Positions 9,930-19,254 of a stretch of DNA of 64,000 bases are shown piece by piece (the first letter of the stretch is position 1; every line of letters starts with the position of its first letter). Origin of the DNA: Thermoleophilia bacterium. GTDB lineage: Bacteria > Actinomycetota > Thermoleophilia > Gaiellales > SKUG01. Under the pieces are notes generated by a model. That model was not told the DNA's origin and did not search any database. It saw only the letters and a program-made list of their open reading frames with translations. The stretch is from contig JAOPYQ010000031.1 of assembly GCA_025964555.1 (NCBI GenBank), positions 1 to 64,000 on the forward strand. The letters are read 5' to 3'. The position numbers and the translations under genes are program-made.

Positions 9930-12455
9930 ATGAGCACCGATTCGAATGCCCCTGGGCGCCGCTTCCGCAGCGGCGCCGTCGTCGCGTCCACCCCTGAAGC
10001 ACGCGTGCAGGAGCTGCTGGGGGACGGCGTTCGCATGTTCGCGGTGTACGAGGACCAGTTGCGCGAAGCGGGCCAGGCAGGCGATGTCGACCTGGTCGTG
10101 CGCCTCGCCACGGTGGCCGGCAGGGCAGCGGACGCCCAGCGTGCGTACGCGGCGCAGCGGCTCGCCGCGTCACTGCTCGTGACGATGGCCTCGCAGCTGC
10201 CGCGCGACTCAGACGAGCGCATCGCGCCTCTGGACGCGGCCGTAGGCCTGCTCGCACCGGTGCTCGACACGAACCCGCACGAGCCGGAGCTGCTCGACCT
10301 GCTCGGCGTCGCGAGCTACGAGCTCGGCGACGTCACCCTCGCCAGGCGCATCTTCGAGGCGGTGTGCGAGCTGGAGCCCGGCCACGAGGGCGGACGCCTG
10401 CACGTGCGCTCGGTGGCTGCCGCGCAGCGCGCGAAGAGCACGCCGGCTGCAGCGCCGGAGCGGCTCGCCCCGCACCTGACCGCCGCCCGCGCGACGATCC
10501 GCTCGATCGTCGAACGCGCCGTGCGAGTGCCGGAGCGCTCGATCTCGCTGTGCATGATCGTGAAGGACGAGGAGGACATGCTGCCGGGTTGCCTGGCAGC
10601 GGTTGCGCCGTTCGTGGACGAGCTGGTGATCGTCGACACCGGGTCGACGGATCGCACCCGTGAGATCGCCGCCGAGTACGGCGCGAAGGTGATCGAGTTC
10701 GAGTGGAACGGCTCGTTCAGCGATGCGCGCAACGAATCGCTGCGCCACGCGACGAGCGACTGGATCCTGTGGCTCGACGCCGACGAGCACCTCGTCGCCG
10801 CAGATGGTCCGCAGCTCCGCGACCTCGCGCGACGTACGTGGGTCGAGGGCTTCTCCATCATCGAGACGCACCTGCTCGGTTCCGGAGACGGCGAGACCGC
10901 ATCGCACGCACCGATGCGCCTGTTCCGACGGCGCCCGCAGTACGTGTGGCGCGGCACGGTGCACGAGCAGGTCGCCTGGGCGCTGCCGTCGTGGCTGCCC
11001 GGCCGCGTGCAGCAGTCGACGATCCGCGTCGACCACTATGGATACCTCGCATCGGTCGTCGAGGATCGAGCGAAGGGCGAGCGCAACCTCTCGCTGCTCA
11101 TGTCGCAGCTCGAGCAGGACCGCAGCGCGTTCCCGTGCTTCAACATCGGCACCGAGCACGCCCAGCTGGGCGACTGGGGCGAGGCGCGACGCTGGTTCGA
11201 GGAGGCACTCACGCTCGCGCGAGCGGTCGGCGACGGCTGGACCGGTGACACGTGGGTCCCGCTGCTCGTGAGCCGCGCCGTGACCGCGCGCCGCCTGACG
11301 GGAAGTGGGTTCGAGGCGCTCGAGCTCGCCGGCGAGGCGCTCACGTGGTGGCCCGACTACACCGACCTGGAATTCGAACGTGCGCAGGTACACGCAGACG
11401 CGGGCGAGTGGGAGCCGGCCGCCGCCCATGCACGAGCTGCGCTGGAACTCGGCGACGCACCCGCGCGCTACGTGGCGGTGTCGGGCAAGGGCTCGTTCCA
11501 GGCGCGCCACCTGCTCGCGACCGTCCTGCGCGCGAGCGGTGACAGCGACGGCGCACGCGCACAGCTCGAGCTCGCGCTCGAGGAGGCGCCGTACTTCCTG
11601 ACGTCGCTCACCGAACTGGCCGACCTGCTGCTGCGCGGCGGCGACGAACCCGCCACGGTGTCGGAGATCGTCGACACCCTGCTCGGCGCGCGCGCGGATC
11701 GCACGCAGCCCAACGTGCTGCTCGGCGCCGTGTTCCACGAGGCCGGCGCCTTCGACGTCGCCGAGGAGCGCTACGAACGCGCACTTGCGGCGTCGCCCAC
11801 GTCGGCAACGGCTCGAGTCGCACGCGCGGAGCTGCGGCTCGCGCAGCGCCGGCTGCAGGATGCCTGGGACGATGCCATGACGATCGGCGAGCTCGACCCG
11901 TACGCCGGGGTCGCCGGCATGACCGCCTTCCTGGCAGCCGCAGCGATGGGCGATGCGCCGAAGGTCGCCGCCGCAGCCGAGCGGATCGCACGCAGCACGA
12001 CGATCCCACCGGCCGAGCGCTCCGTATACGTGGCATGGCGCCAGCTGCTCGATCCCAGCGAGACCGTGCACGTGCTCATGCCGACCGGCCCCGGAGCGAC
12101 GCAGGTGCTCATGCGCAACCTCGAGGCGCTCGCGCGCCTGGAGGCGACCGACGCGTTCGAGCAGCTGCATCCGCTCGTGGCGAAGGTCGTCCCCGACGGA
12201 CGCGAGCGTGGACTGCGCTTGGCCGACCTGTACCTGCGACTGCAGTTCGCGGACATGGCGGGCGAGGAGCTCATGCTCGTCGCCCAGCACTTCGGACCCG
12301 ATGCCACGGTCCTGGCAGGGCTGGGGAGGGTCGCCACGATGAAGCAGATGTGGGAGGACGCGGAGGTCTTCCTGACCGAGGCGCTGCAGCTCGATCCGAG
12401 CCAGCAGGAGACATCACGCCTGCTCGCCGCGGTGCGGGAGCGGATCGCGGGGTGA
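9930..12455 (+). CDS. Family 2 glycosyltransferase fused to TPR repeats
   Basis: ISLCMIVKDEEDMLPGCLAAVAPFVDELVIVDTGSTDRTREIAAEYGAKV plus extensive helical TPR-like repeats; likely leaderless start. Confidence 0.85.
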   Translation: MSTDSNAPGRRFRSGAVVASTPEARVQELLGDGVRMFAVYEDQLREAGQAGDVDLVVRLATVAGRAADAQRAYAAQRLAASLLVTMASQLPRDSDERIAPLDAAVGLLAPVLDTNPHEPELLDLLGVASYELGDVTLARRIFEAVCELEPGHEGGRLHVRSVAAAQRAKSTPAAAPERLAPHLTAARATIRSIVERAVRVPERSISLCMIVKDEEDMLPGCLAAVAPFVDELVIVDTGSTDRTREIAAEYGAKVIEFEWNGSFSDARNESLRHATSDWILWLDADEHLVAADGPQLRDLARRTWVEGFSIIETHLLGSGDGETASHAPMRLFRRRPQYVWRGTVHEQVAWALPSWLPGRVQQSTIRVDHYGYLASVVEDRAKGERNLSLLMSQLEQDRSAFPCFNIGTEHAQLGDWGEARRWFEEALTLARAVGDGWTGDTWVPLLVSRAVTARRLTGSGFEALELAGEALTWWPDYTDLEFERAQVHADAGEWEPAAAHARAALELGDAPARYVAVSGKGSFQARHLLATVLRASGDSDGARAQLELALEEAPYFLTSLTELADLLLRGGDEPATVSEIVDTLLGARADRTQPNVLLGAVFHEAGAFDVAEERYERALAASPTSATARVARAELRLAQRRLQDAWDDAMTIGELDPYAGVAGMTAFLAAAAMGDAPKVAAAAERIARSTTIPPAERSVYVAWRQLLDPSETVHVLMPTGPGATQVLMRNLEALARLEATDAFEQLHPLVAKVVPDGRERGLRLADLYLRLQFADMAGEELMLVAQHFGPDATVLAGLGRVATMKQMWEDAEVFLTEALQLDPSQQETSRLLAAVRERIAG

Positions 12456-12463
12456 GCGTTCAC

Positions 12464-12521
12464 TTGCAACGAGCCGCGTTTGCGGGGATTGCCTCAAGCG
12501 TGGCAGCGACCGAGCCGATGC
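12464..12521 (+). promoter_or_regulatory. Flagellar-type promoter of fliS: TTGCAA-N11-TGCGG-N7-CTCAAG-N15-GCCGATGC
   Basis: Direct match. Confidence 0.75.
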
Positions 12522-12558
12522 CAGTAGCAAGCCGCACGACGACGTGAGCAGGGGAACG

Positions 12559-12942
12559 ATGGCTTCGACAGGACATGATGCATATCGGACGAACGCGATC
12601 GAGACCGCGTCGCCCGAGCAGCTCACGCTCATGTGCTACGACGGCGCGCTCCGCTTCATGCGACGCGCCGCGAAGGCGATGGACGATGGCGACCTGGCCG
12701 ATGCCAGCTACGCCACGGGTCGCGCGCAGGCGATCGTCAACGAGCTGAACATCACGCTCGACATGGAAGCTGGCGGCGAGATCGCCACCAACCTGCGAAG
12801 CATCTACCTCTTCGTGAACCGGCACCTCTCGGATGCCATGGTGACGACGCAACCGACCAAGATCCGGGAATCGATGGGTCTCATCGGCGACCTGCGCGGT
12901 GCCTGGTCGGAGGCGATGAACCTCGGGGCGGCTGCAGCGTGA
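12559..12942 (+). CDS. fliS: Flagellin chaperone FliS
   Basis: DAYRTNAIETASPEQLTLMCYDGALRFMRRAAKAM; AGGGGA RBS before ATG. Confidence 0.93.
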   Translation: MASTGHDAYRTNAIETASPEQLTLMCYDGALRFMRRAAKAMDDGDLADASYATGRAQAIVNELNITLDMEAGGEIATNLRSIYLFVNRHLSDAMVTTQPTKIRESMGLIGDLRGAWSEAMNLGAAAA

Positions 12943-13319
12943 TGCGCGGCGCCGGTGGAGGAGAGACGCGAGTGGATTTCCTGCTTCGACGCCTCGTGCT
13001 GCTCGCGGGCGACGTTCGCGACCTGCTCGCGAGCGGTGACTGGGAAGGCGCGCTGCCGGTCCAGGACGAGTTCGACGAGGCGTTCGCCTCGCTGCATCAC
13101 CTCGCCGAACGTGGCCAGCTCGACACTGCGCTGCACGCCAACGACCTGGCGCGACTGCAGCACGTGCATTCGGAGAACACGCGCCTTGCCGCGGAGCTGC
13201 ACCAGGCCGCCGGGCTCAAGCAGCGCGAGACCAGCAACGTGCATCGCATCGGCATGGCGTACTCGCCGCTGGGTGCGAACCACCGCCCGTCGCCGCGCTA
13301 CGTCGACGGCTCCGCCTGA
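12942..13319 (+). CDS. FliT-like/flagellar accessory protein (hypothetical)
   Basis: Small helical protein overlapping the fliS stop; position of fliT. Confidence 0.5.
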   Translation: MRGAGGGETRVDFLLRRLVLLAGDVRDLLASGDWEGALPVQDEFDEAFASLHHLAERGQLDTALHANDLARLQHVHSENTRLAAELHQAAGLKQRETSNVHRIGMAYSPLGANHRPSPRYVDGSA

Positions 13320-13346
13320 CACGATGATCGGAATCGCGACGCGCTG

Positions 13347-13763
13347 CTAGCGCCGCCGCTGGTCCTGCAGCTGTGCGCGCTGGACGTCGAACACCTGCTT
13401 GACGAGGCGCTCGCGCTCTTCCTGCGTCAGCTCGTCGAACTGCACGCCGACCTGGCTGCCCGCGAGGATCGGCTTCACGAACTTGACGATGAACGCCTTC
13501 GCGAAGCGCCAGCCGTCGAACTCCACTGTGACCTCGCCGCGCTGGTCGAGCTCGACCGGCAGGCGGGTCGAGAACCCGATGCCGGTGGCGGACACGTCGC
13601 GGGTCCGGCCGGGCGCCTCGCGCCCCGCCATGCGCAGCATGATCGGCAGCTGCACGTCCACGCGGACGTTCTGGCGACGTTGACGACCAGCGGGATCCTC
13701 GGCGGGACCCATCCCGCCGAAGCCGGTCTCGTCATCTTCAGCTGTATCGCTCGCAACCTGCAC
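13347..13763 (-). CDS. PilZ-domain protein
   Basis: RRQNVRVDVQLPIMLRMAG...RTRDVSATGIGFSTRLPVELDQRGEVTVEF. Confidence 0.8.
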   Translation of the reverse strand: MQVASDTAEDDETGFGGMGPAEDPAGRQRRQNVRVDVQLPIMLRMAGREAPGRTRDVSATGIGFSTRLPVELDQRGEVTVEFDGWRFAKAFIVKFVKPILAGSQVGVQFDELTQEERERLVKQVFDVQRAQLQDQRRR

Positions 13764-14095
13764 GAGTGCAATCTGCCCAGTGCACGCCGCTGTCCAAACG
13801 ATCCGGTGGTCGTCCGGTGGTCGCCGCGCGGTGCGGGCGCCATACGAGCGGGTGTGCGAGCGGATGTGCGAGCGGATTTCACGGGCGACGGATCGAGCGC
13901 AGCGTGCGACGATCGTGCGCGTCGTCGGAACGCGTGAACGGGCGCGTCACGCGTCCGCAGTGCGCGGCGTCGTCGCACGTGGTGCAGGAGCTGGATGACG
14001 GCCCCATGCCGTTCCTCCTCCCTCGGTGTGTGAGATAACCCCGATTATCCAACACTCCAGAACGGTGTACCCCGGAGCGTCCGAGCACGAAAAGC

Positions 14096-14126
14096 GGGCC
14101 GGCTCGAGGAATCCCCGAACCGGCCC
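14096..14126 (-). terminator. Hairpin GGGCCGG...CCGGCCC
   Basis: Inverted repeat downstream of the 14211-15362 gene. Confidence 0.5.
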
Positions 14127-14134
14127 GGAAGAAC

Positions 14135-14181
14135 TTCAGCGGCACCCACGGAACGGGTAAGTACCCGTGGGCGCCGCTGAA
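14135..14181 (-). terminator. Long hairpin TTCAGCGGCaCCCACGG...CCGTGGGcGCCGCTGAA
   Basis: 17-nt arms with one mismatch, just downstream of the 14211-15362 gene. Confidence 0.65.
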
Positions 14182-14210
14182 ATCGTGTTGTAACTCGCAT
14201 GGCGTTCGGC

Positions 14211-15362
14211 TCAGCCGAACAGACCGCCGACGAAGTTGCCGACTGCCTTGGCGCCACCGGCGATGGCCTCGCCGGTGTTCTCGACGCCGGTGATGACGTT
14301 CTCGACGCCGGCCTCGACGACCTCCTTGGCCATGTTGCCGCTGTCGACGATGGTCGAAGCGACACCCTGGACCGTGTTCTCGACCGCCTCGTAGCCGGCG
14401 ACGACGAGCTGTCGCTCGATCGTGGGCTGCTTGTTCCAGGCGTCGCTGATCTCGGAGTAGCCGTCGAAGTTGTCGCCGAAGTTCTTGCCGGCTTCCTTCA
14501 GCTCCCGGGCGTTTTCCTTCGCCTGGTCGACCGAGCGGTTGACGATCTTGGAGCCGGTCTCGGCGGACGTCTTGCCGGCCTTCACCGCGCCCTCGGCGCC
14601 ACCGTTGATGCGGTCGCTGAACCAGCCGCCGACGGCACCGGCAACATCCTTGCCTGCCTCGATGCCGATCTCGACGCCCTTCTTGCCAAGCTCGACGCCC
14701 TTCTTGCCGAGCTCGACCGCGCCCTTCACGCCTTCCTTGATGGCGTTGTTGATCGGGTTGTGGAGCCAGATCTCACCGGCACCCTCGAGCACTTCCTTGC
14801 CCAGGTTGCCGAGGTTCTTGACGTTGTTCCACGTGTCCTTGCCGACATTCTTGAGCGCCTCGAAGCCGGCGAACACCACGGCGCGCTCCGGCGTCGGTGC
14901 GTCATCCCACGCCTTCTTGACGTTGCCTTCGTCGAACGGATTGAGGCTGTCGACGAATCCCTTGCCGTACTTCTCGCCGGCCTTGCCGACTTCCTTGCCG
15001 GCTTCCTTGATCTCTCGCGTGAAGGGCTCGTGCAGCGGCTTGCTGGCCTCGACGACCTTCTTGCCGATGTCTCCGGCGCCAGCGACGGCGGTCTTCACGG
15101 CGGCCTCGCCGGTCTTGTAGGCACCGACGACGATCTTGCGCTCGATCGTGGGCTGTGCGTCGACGGCCTTCTTGACCTCGTTCGCGCCCTCCGCGGCGGC
15201 CTTGCGTGCCTCGGGCAGCGGGCCGTCGTCCTTCTTCTTGGGAGCGGCAGGTGCCGTCTTCTTCGGCGCGCTCGGCGCCGGCTTGCTCGGCGCCGTCTTG
15301 TGGCGCTCGGCCGGCTTCGTGGTGGTCGTCGGCTTCGGTCGGTCTTCAATCGGCAGTGCCAT
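14211..15362 (-). CDS. Uncharacterised Gly/Lys/Glu-rich amphipathic repeat protein
   Basis: Three internal repeats (DAQPTIERKIVVGAYKTGE, DDAPTPERAVVFAGFEALKN, NKQPTIERQLVVAGYEAVEN); start set at MALPIED with GGGGGAG 9 nt upstream; ORF extends to 15380. Confidence 0.7.
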   Translation of the reverse strand: MALPIEDRPKPTTTTKPAERHKTAPSKPAPSAPKKTAPAAPKKKDDGPLPEARKAAAEGANEVKKAVDAQPTIERKIVVGAYKTGEAAVKTAVAGAGDIGKKVVEASKPLHEPFTREIKEAGKEVGKAGEKYGKGFVDSLNPFDEGNVKKAWDDAPTPERAVVFAGFEALKNVGKDTWNNVKNLGNLGKEVLEGAGEIWLHNPINNAIKEGVKGAVELGKKGVELGKKGVEIGIEAGKDVAGAVGGWFSDRINGGAEGAVKAGKTSAETGSKIVNRSVDQAKENARELKEAGKNFGDNFDGYSEISDAWNKQPTIERQLVVAGYEAVENTVQGVASTIVDSGNMAKEVVEAGVENVITGVENTGEAIAGGAKAVGNFVGGLFG

Positions 15363-15440
15363 CTTCGTCATCTCCCCCATCTGGAAGGCGTACCCGTTCG
15401 CCCTCTCTGCAATGAAGGTACGACCCCTCTGCCCCCCCTG

Positions 15441-15471
15441 TACTAGGTAGTTCCTCGGTACTTAGGTACCG
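15441..15471. promoter_or_regulatory. TACTAGGTAGTTC plus palindrome CGGTACTTAGGTACCG
   Basis: Related to the 15-bp motif at 9823/39934 but opposite orientation relative to the minus-strand gene; perfect 6-bp arms around TTAG. Confidence 0.4.
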
Positions 15472-15661
15472 ATATCGAGAAACCCGCATGCGGCCGTGTA
15501 ATTCTGGCGCTCAATGCACCCGAAATCACCTAGGTAGGTGGTCTGCGGGGCCGAATTCGGGGGTGTTTCGGGTGTCCTGGGGCGTGATCTGGGAGCGATC
15601 GGGGCGATCCAGGCGATCGCCGGGGCAGGATCGATCCCGCGCAGGGCGAACGTGGACGTGG

Positions 15662-16663
15662 ATGACTCGCGGTCCTGACCCCACGCTCGCCCGGACGATC
15701 GATCGCTACGTCGGATCGGTCGAGGGTGCCGGCTACTCGCCCCACACCCTCAAGTCCTACGCGACGCGCCTCAACGACTTCCTGCGCTGGGTGGTCGCCG
15801 ACGGCGGCGGCGATCCCGACGACCCTGCCGACCTCGCGCGCCCAGCGGCGCTGCAGTCACCCGACACGATTCAGGCGTACCTCGCGGCGCTGCGCCGACG
15901 CCGCATCGGTCGCCGCGTCGGCGTCTCCCCCCAGACTCTCGCGCACGCGTACGCGGTGCTGAGCGGATTCCACCGCTGGATGGAGCGCACGCTGCGCCTC
16001 GAACCGAACCCGATGCGCGACGTGCTGCGACCACGCGGCGAGACGAGCGTCGACGACGAGTTCAAGTCGCTCACGGCAGACCAGCTCGAGGACCTGCTCG
16101 AGGCGGCCCGCAACGGCTGGCCCTCCGGCCACGGACCTGCCGACCTGCGCACCACCAATCGCAAGCTCGAGGACTGGCTGCTCGTCGCGTTCATGGGACT
16201 GGCCGGACTGCGTGTGAGCGAGCTGTGCAACATCGACCGCGACGACATCGTCGGCGACATGGTCCACGTGCTCGGCAAGGGTCGCAAGCGTCGGGCCGTG
16301 CCGCTCGCACCCGAGATCCTCGAGGCGCTCGGCGAGTACTCACCCCCGCGCCAGGGACGACACCTGTTCGGACGCCCGACCGATCCGGCCCGGCGCCTCG
16401 CGCCCTATGCCGTCGAGCAGCGGGTCCCGCGCCTCGCGCGCCGCGCGGGCATCCTCGAGCTGCGTGTCACGCCGCACGTGCTTCGCCACACGTTCGGGTC
16501 GCTCATGCTCGCCGCCGACCCGGCCGCGCTCATCCCGACGCGCGACCTGATGGGCCACGAGAGCGTCGAGACCACCAACAAGTACGCGCACACGCGCGAG
16601 GAAGCGCGCCGACTCGCGCTGCTGTCCATGCACGAGCTGCGCGGTCGTCGCTCGCAGTCCTGA
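15662..16663 (+). CDS. Tyrosine recombinase/integrase (XerC/D-like)
   Basis: GLRVSELCNIDRDDI, HVLRHTFGSLML, LMGHESVETTNKYAHT catalytic motifs. Confidence 0.9.
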   Translation: MTRGPDPTLARTIDRYVGSVEGAGYSPHTLKSYATRLNDFLRWVVADGGGDPDDPADLARPAALQSPDTIQAYLAALRRRRIGRRVGVSPQTLAHAYAVLSGFHRWMERTLRLEPNPMRDVLRPRGETSVDDEFKSLTADQLEDLLEAARNGWPSGHGPADLRTTNRKLEDWLLVAFMGLAGLRVSELCNIDRDDIVGDMVHVLGKGRKRRAVPLAPEILEALGEYSPPRQGRHLFGRPTDPARRLAPYAVEQRVPRLARRAGILELRVTPHVLRHTFGSLMLAADPAALIPTRDLMGHESVETTNKYAHTREEARRLALLSMHELRGRRSQS

Positions 16664-16690
16664 CGGGCGAGGCGCCGCGAACCGCGAGCC

Positions 16691-17161
16691 TCAGACCCAG
16701 CCGTCCTGCTCGCGCAGGTGATCCACGTAGAACTGCAGCACCTGCAGCTCCTCGAAGCGAGTGGTGTCTTCGCAGAACTCGATGCCGACGTCGTAGAGGC
16801 GTCCCCGCCGCTCCATGCGCCGTACCGTTCCCGCGATACGCACGACGTGCGTGTGCATCGGACCATCCACGACGAGCGAGTGTGCGTCGTAGCCCAGATG
16901 TACGCGCAGCGGCAGGTCGCACTCCATGTCGACGAGCACGCGCGCGCCGATCGGCAGGCGACGGCGCAGCAGCACCCGCACACCGAGGTCGGAGATGTCG
17001 ACGATTCTCGCGCGCGTGAGGAGCTGCTCCTCCAGGTCCGCGAGCCGCACGGTCGAGCGGATCGTGGAATCGATGCGCTCCCTGCGTCGACGTTCGGTGC
17101 GCTCGGGCGGCATGGCTGCGCCGTTGGACGCGCCTCCGATACCCGAACGTCGAGCTGTCAT
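16691..17161 (-). CDS. PilZ-domain protein
   Basis: RRRRERIDSTIRSTVRLAD...ARIVDISDLGVRVLLRRRLPIGARVLVDMEC. Confidence 0.8.
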   Translation of the reverse strand: MTARRSGIGGASNGAAMPPERTERRRRERIDSTIRSTVRLADLEEQLLTRARIVDISDLGVRVLLRRRLPIGARVLVDMECDLPLRVHLGYDAHSLVVDGPMHTHVVRIAGTVRRMERRGRLYDVGIEFCEDTTRFEELQVLQFYVDHLREQDGWV

Positions 17162-17357
17162 CGAATCATTCCTCCACCACCACGGTGTCCCCGTCCGATG
17201 CACCAGCAGTGCTCTCGCGGGTCACCTCTACGAGTGCCCGCGACGGGATGCGGCTACGCCGCCGATCCGGAGGTCCGACGACAGGTTCCTGCGGCTTCGG
17301 GCCGAACTCGGGCCGATCCGCGCCTTCGCCGAGCCCGCAAACCGCGCATAGCGGTCG

Positions 17358-18323
17358 TCAGACCAGGAAATCCTGCAGGTGCGGCGCGGCCTCGGACAGC
17401 TGCTGAAGCGCACGGTTCTCGAGCTGGCGCACGCGCTCGCGCGTGACTCCGAGCACTGCGCCGACCTCGTCGAGGTACTGCGGCTGGCGGCCGTTGAGCC
17501 CGTACCGCATCTCGATGACGAGCCGCGACCGCTCAGACAGGGTGCGCAGCGCATCGCCGACGGCGTCCTGGCGCATGCCGACCACGACCTGGGCGAAGGG
17601 ATCCACGACCCGTTCGTCCTCGAGCATGTCGGCGAGGTCGTTCTCGCCCTCGCCCACCGGAACGTCGAGCGACATGGTGTCGTCGGTGAGGCGCCGCAGC
17701 TCCTCCACCTCTGCCGTCGTGATCTGCAGCTTGGTCGCGAGCTCCTCGAGCGTGGGATCACGGCCGAGCTTCTGCGACATCGTGCGCTGCTCGCGCTGGA
17801 GCTTGCGCACCACGTCGACGACGTGCAGCGGCAGTCGGATCGTGCGGCCCTGCGAGGCGATCGCGCGGCTCACGGCCTGGCGGATCCACCACGTCGCGTA
17901 CGTGGATAGCTTGAAGCCCTTCTCCGGGTCGAACTTCTCGACCGCGCGGATGAGACCGATGTTGCCTTCCTGGATCAGGTCCAGGAGCGGCACCCCGTTG
18001 CCCTGGTAGCGCCGCGCGATCGAGATCACGAGGCGCAGGTTGCACTCGACGAGGCGATCCTTGGCAGCCTGGTCGCCGCGATCCTTTCGTCGGGCGAGCT
18101 CGAGCTCCTCCGGGTGCGTCAGCAGCGGGCCGTCATCGAGCTGGCCCACGTACGTGCGCAGCAGGTCGAGGTTTCCGCCGTCGCTCGTCCACGCCGTGTC
18201 GGCGCGCACGGGGCGCAGCACTGCAGCCGAATCCTCGTCGACGTCGACTGCGTCGACCTCGGCGGTCGGCGGATCGAGGTCGTCGTCCGGAGCTGCTGGG
18301 GGGATGTTCGCGTCGGCGTGCAT
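17358..18323 (-). CDS. RpoD-like (group 2) sigma-70 family factor
   Basis: [61 protein letters not shown] and region 4 [16 protein letters not shown]. Confidence 0.93.
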   Translation of the reverse strand: MHADANIPPAAPDDDLDPPTAEVDAVDVDEDSAAVLRPVRADTAWTSDGGNLDLLRTYVGQLDDGPLLTHPEELELARRKDRGDQAAKDRLVECNLRLVISIARRYQGNGVPLLDLIQEGNIGLIRAVEKFDPEKGFKLSTYATWWIRQAVSRAIASQGRTIRLPLHVVDVVRKLQREQRTMSQKLGRDPTLEELATKLQITTAEVEELRRLTDDTMSLDVPVGEGENDLADMLEDERVVDPFAQVVVGMRQDAVGDALRTLSERSRLVIEMRYGLNGRQPQYLDEVGAVLGVTRERVRQLENRALQQLSEAAPHLQDFLV

Positions 18324-18380
18324 GGTCTGTCTCGGGAATGGGCGATGGATCCACCGCCACTGGAATCGTTGTCTCCGCTG

Positions 18381-18400
18381 CCGGGTGCTTCTACACCCGG
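18381..18400 (-). terminator. Hairpin CCGGGTG-CTTCTA-CACCCGG
   Basis: Perfect 7-bp inverted repeat between the 18420 ORF and the sigma gene. Confidence 0.45.
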
Positions 18401-18419
18401 GAGGCGAGGCGGATGCTGG

Positions 18420-18722
18420 TCAGGCCGTCTTGTCGACGTGCTCGTGTGGAGCGTCGGCGCCCTCGGCTGCCGCGATGCGCCCGTGGTCGTCGTAGCCGCC
18501 CGCGGCCTTGAGGGGCGCGACCGTCTGGAACCACTCGGCGGGCACGGCAGGATCGTCGTCCGACTCCTCCTGCTCCGGCTCGTGGTGGCCGGGCTGGCGA
18601 TCGTCCTCGTCGCCGCGTCGCCTGCGTCGCGCGACCCGCTCCGCGAAGGCGCTGCGCTCCACGTACACGTCACCGGCAACCGGCCCTATCGGGCGAATCG
18701 GTTCAGACGGTGGCGGGCACAT
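18420..18722 (-). CDS. Hypothetical protein
   Basis: Collinear ORF between sigma gene and 18736 membrane protein. Confidence 0.5.
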   Translation of the reverse strand: MCPPPSEPIRPIGPVAGDVYVERSAFAERVARRRRRGDEDDRQPGHHEPEQEESDDDPAVPAEWFQTVAPLKAAGGYDDHGRIAAAEGADAPHEHVDKTA

Positions 18723-18735
18723 CGTGCGTCAGCTC

Positions 18736-19254
18736 CTAGGCAGCAAGCGATGGTGGGTCGGAATAGGCGGCGTAGCCGGGAACGGCCTGCACGAGCGGGT
18801 CGTTGCCGAGCGACGGGATCGATCCACCGGGAACCGACGCGACGTGCTCGTCGCGACCGATCGCGTCCTGGGCGCGGAGACGATCGCGGTAGTAGGCCTC
18901 GATGCGGCGGGCGCGCTCGCGCTCCTTCTCCTCCAGCTCGCGGCGGGCGTTCTTGACCTCTGCGTCGTAGAGCTCGCCGAAGATGAACAGGCCCGCGGCC
19001 CAGGCGAAGAAGTGGAACACGATCGCCGCGATGATCCCGCGCACGGTCGCGGCGTCCCAGCTCATGCCGCTCGTGTAGCTGGCGAGCCACACGATCATGA
19101 ACGCGCCCATCGCGGAGAGCGTGCGCAGCATCTGCAGTCGGCCGAGCCACCGCTCGAACGACGGCGGGGTGAACTCGATCTCGCCGTCGCGGGCGATGAT
19201 GCGACGGACGTGCTCGGGAAGCTCCTGGTAATCGCCTGCGGGCATCGCGCTCAT
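18736..19254 (-). CDS. 2TM domain-like membrane protein
   Basis: Two hydrophobic helices (LSAMGAFMIVWLAS, IIAAIVFHFFAWAAGLFIFG) then a charged coil. Confidence 0.55.
   Translation of the reverse strand: MSAMPAGDYQELPEHVRRIIARDGEIEFTPPSFERWLGRLQMLRTLSAMGAFMIVWLASYTSGMSWDAATVRGIIAAIVFHFFAWAAGLFIFGELYDAEVKNARRELEEKERERARRIEAYYRDRLRAQDAIGRDEHVASVPGGSIPSLGNDPLVQAVPGYAAYSDPPSLAA

Noticed and set aside
13780-13830. TTGCAC-N11 box upstream of the 13347-13763 PilZ gene as a tenth composite promoter
   Set aside because: The expected TCAAG and CCGA elements are not present at the required spacing.
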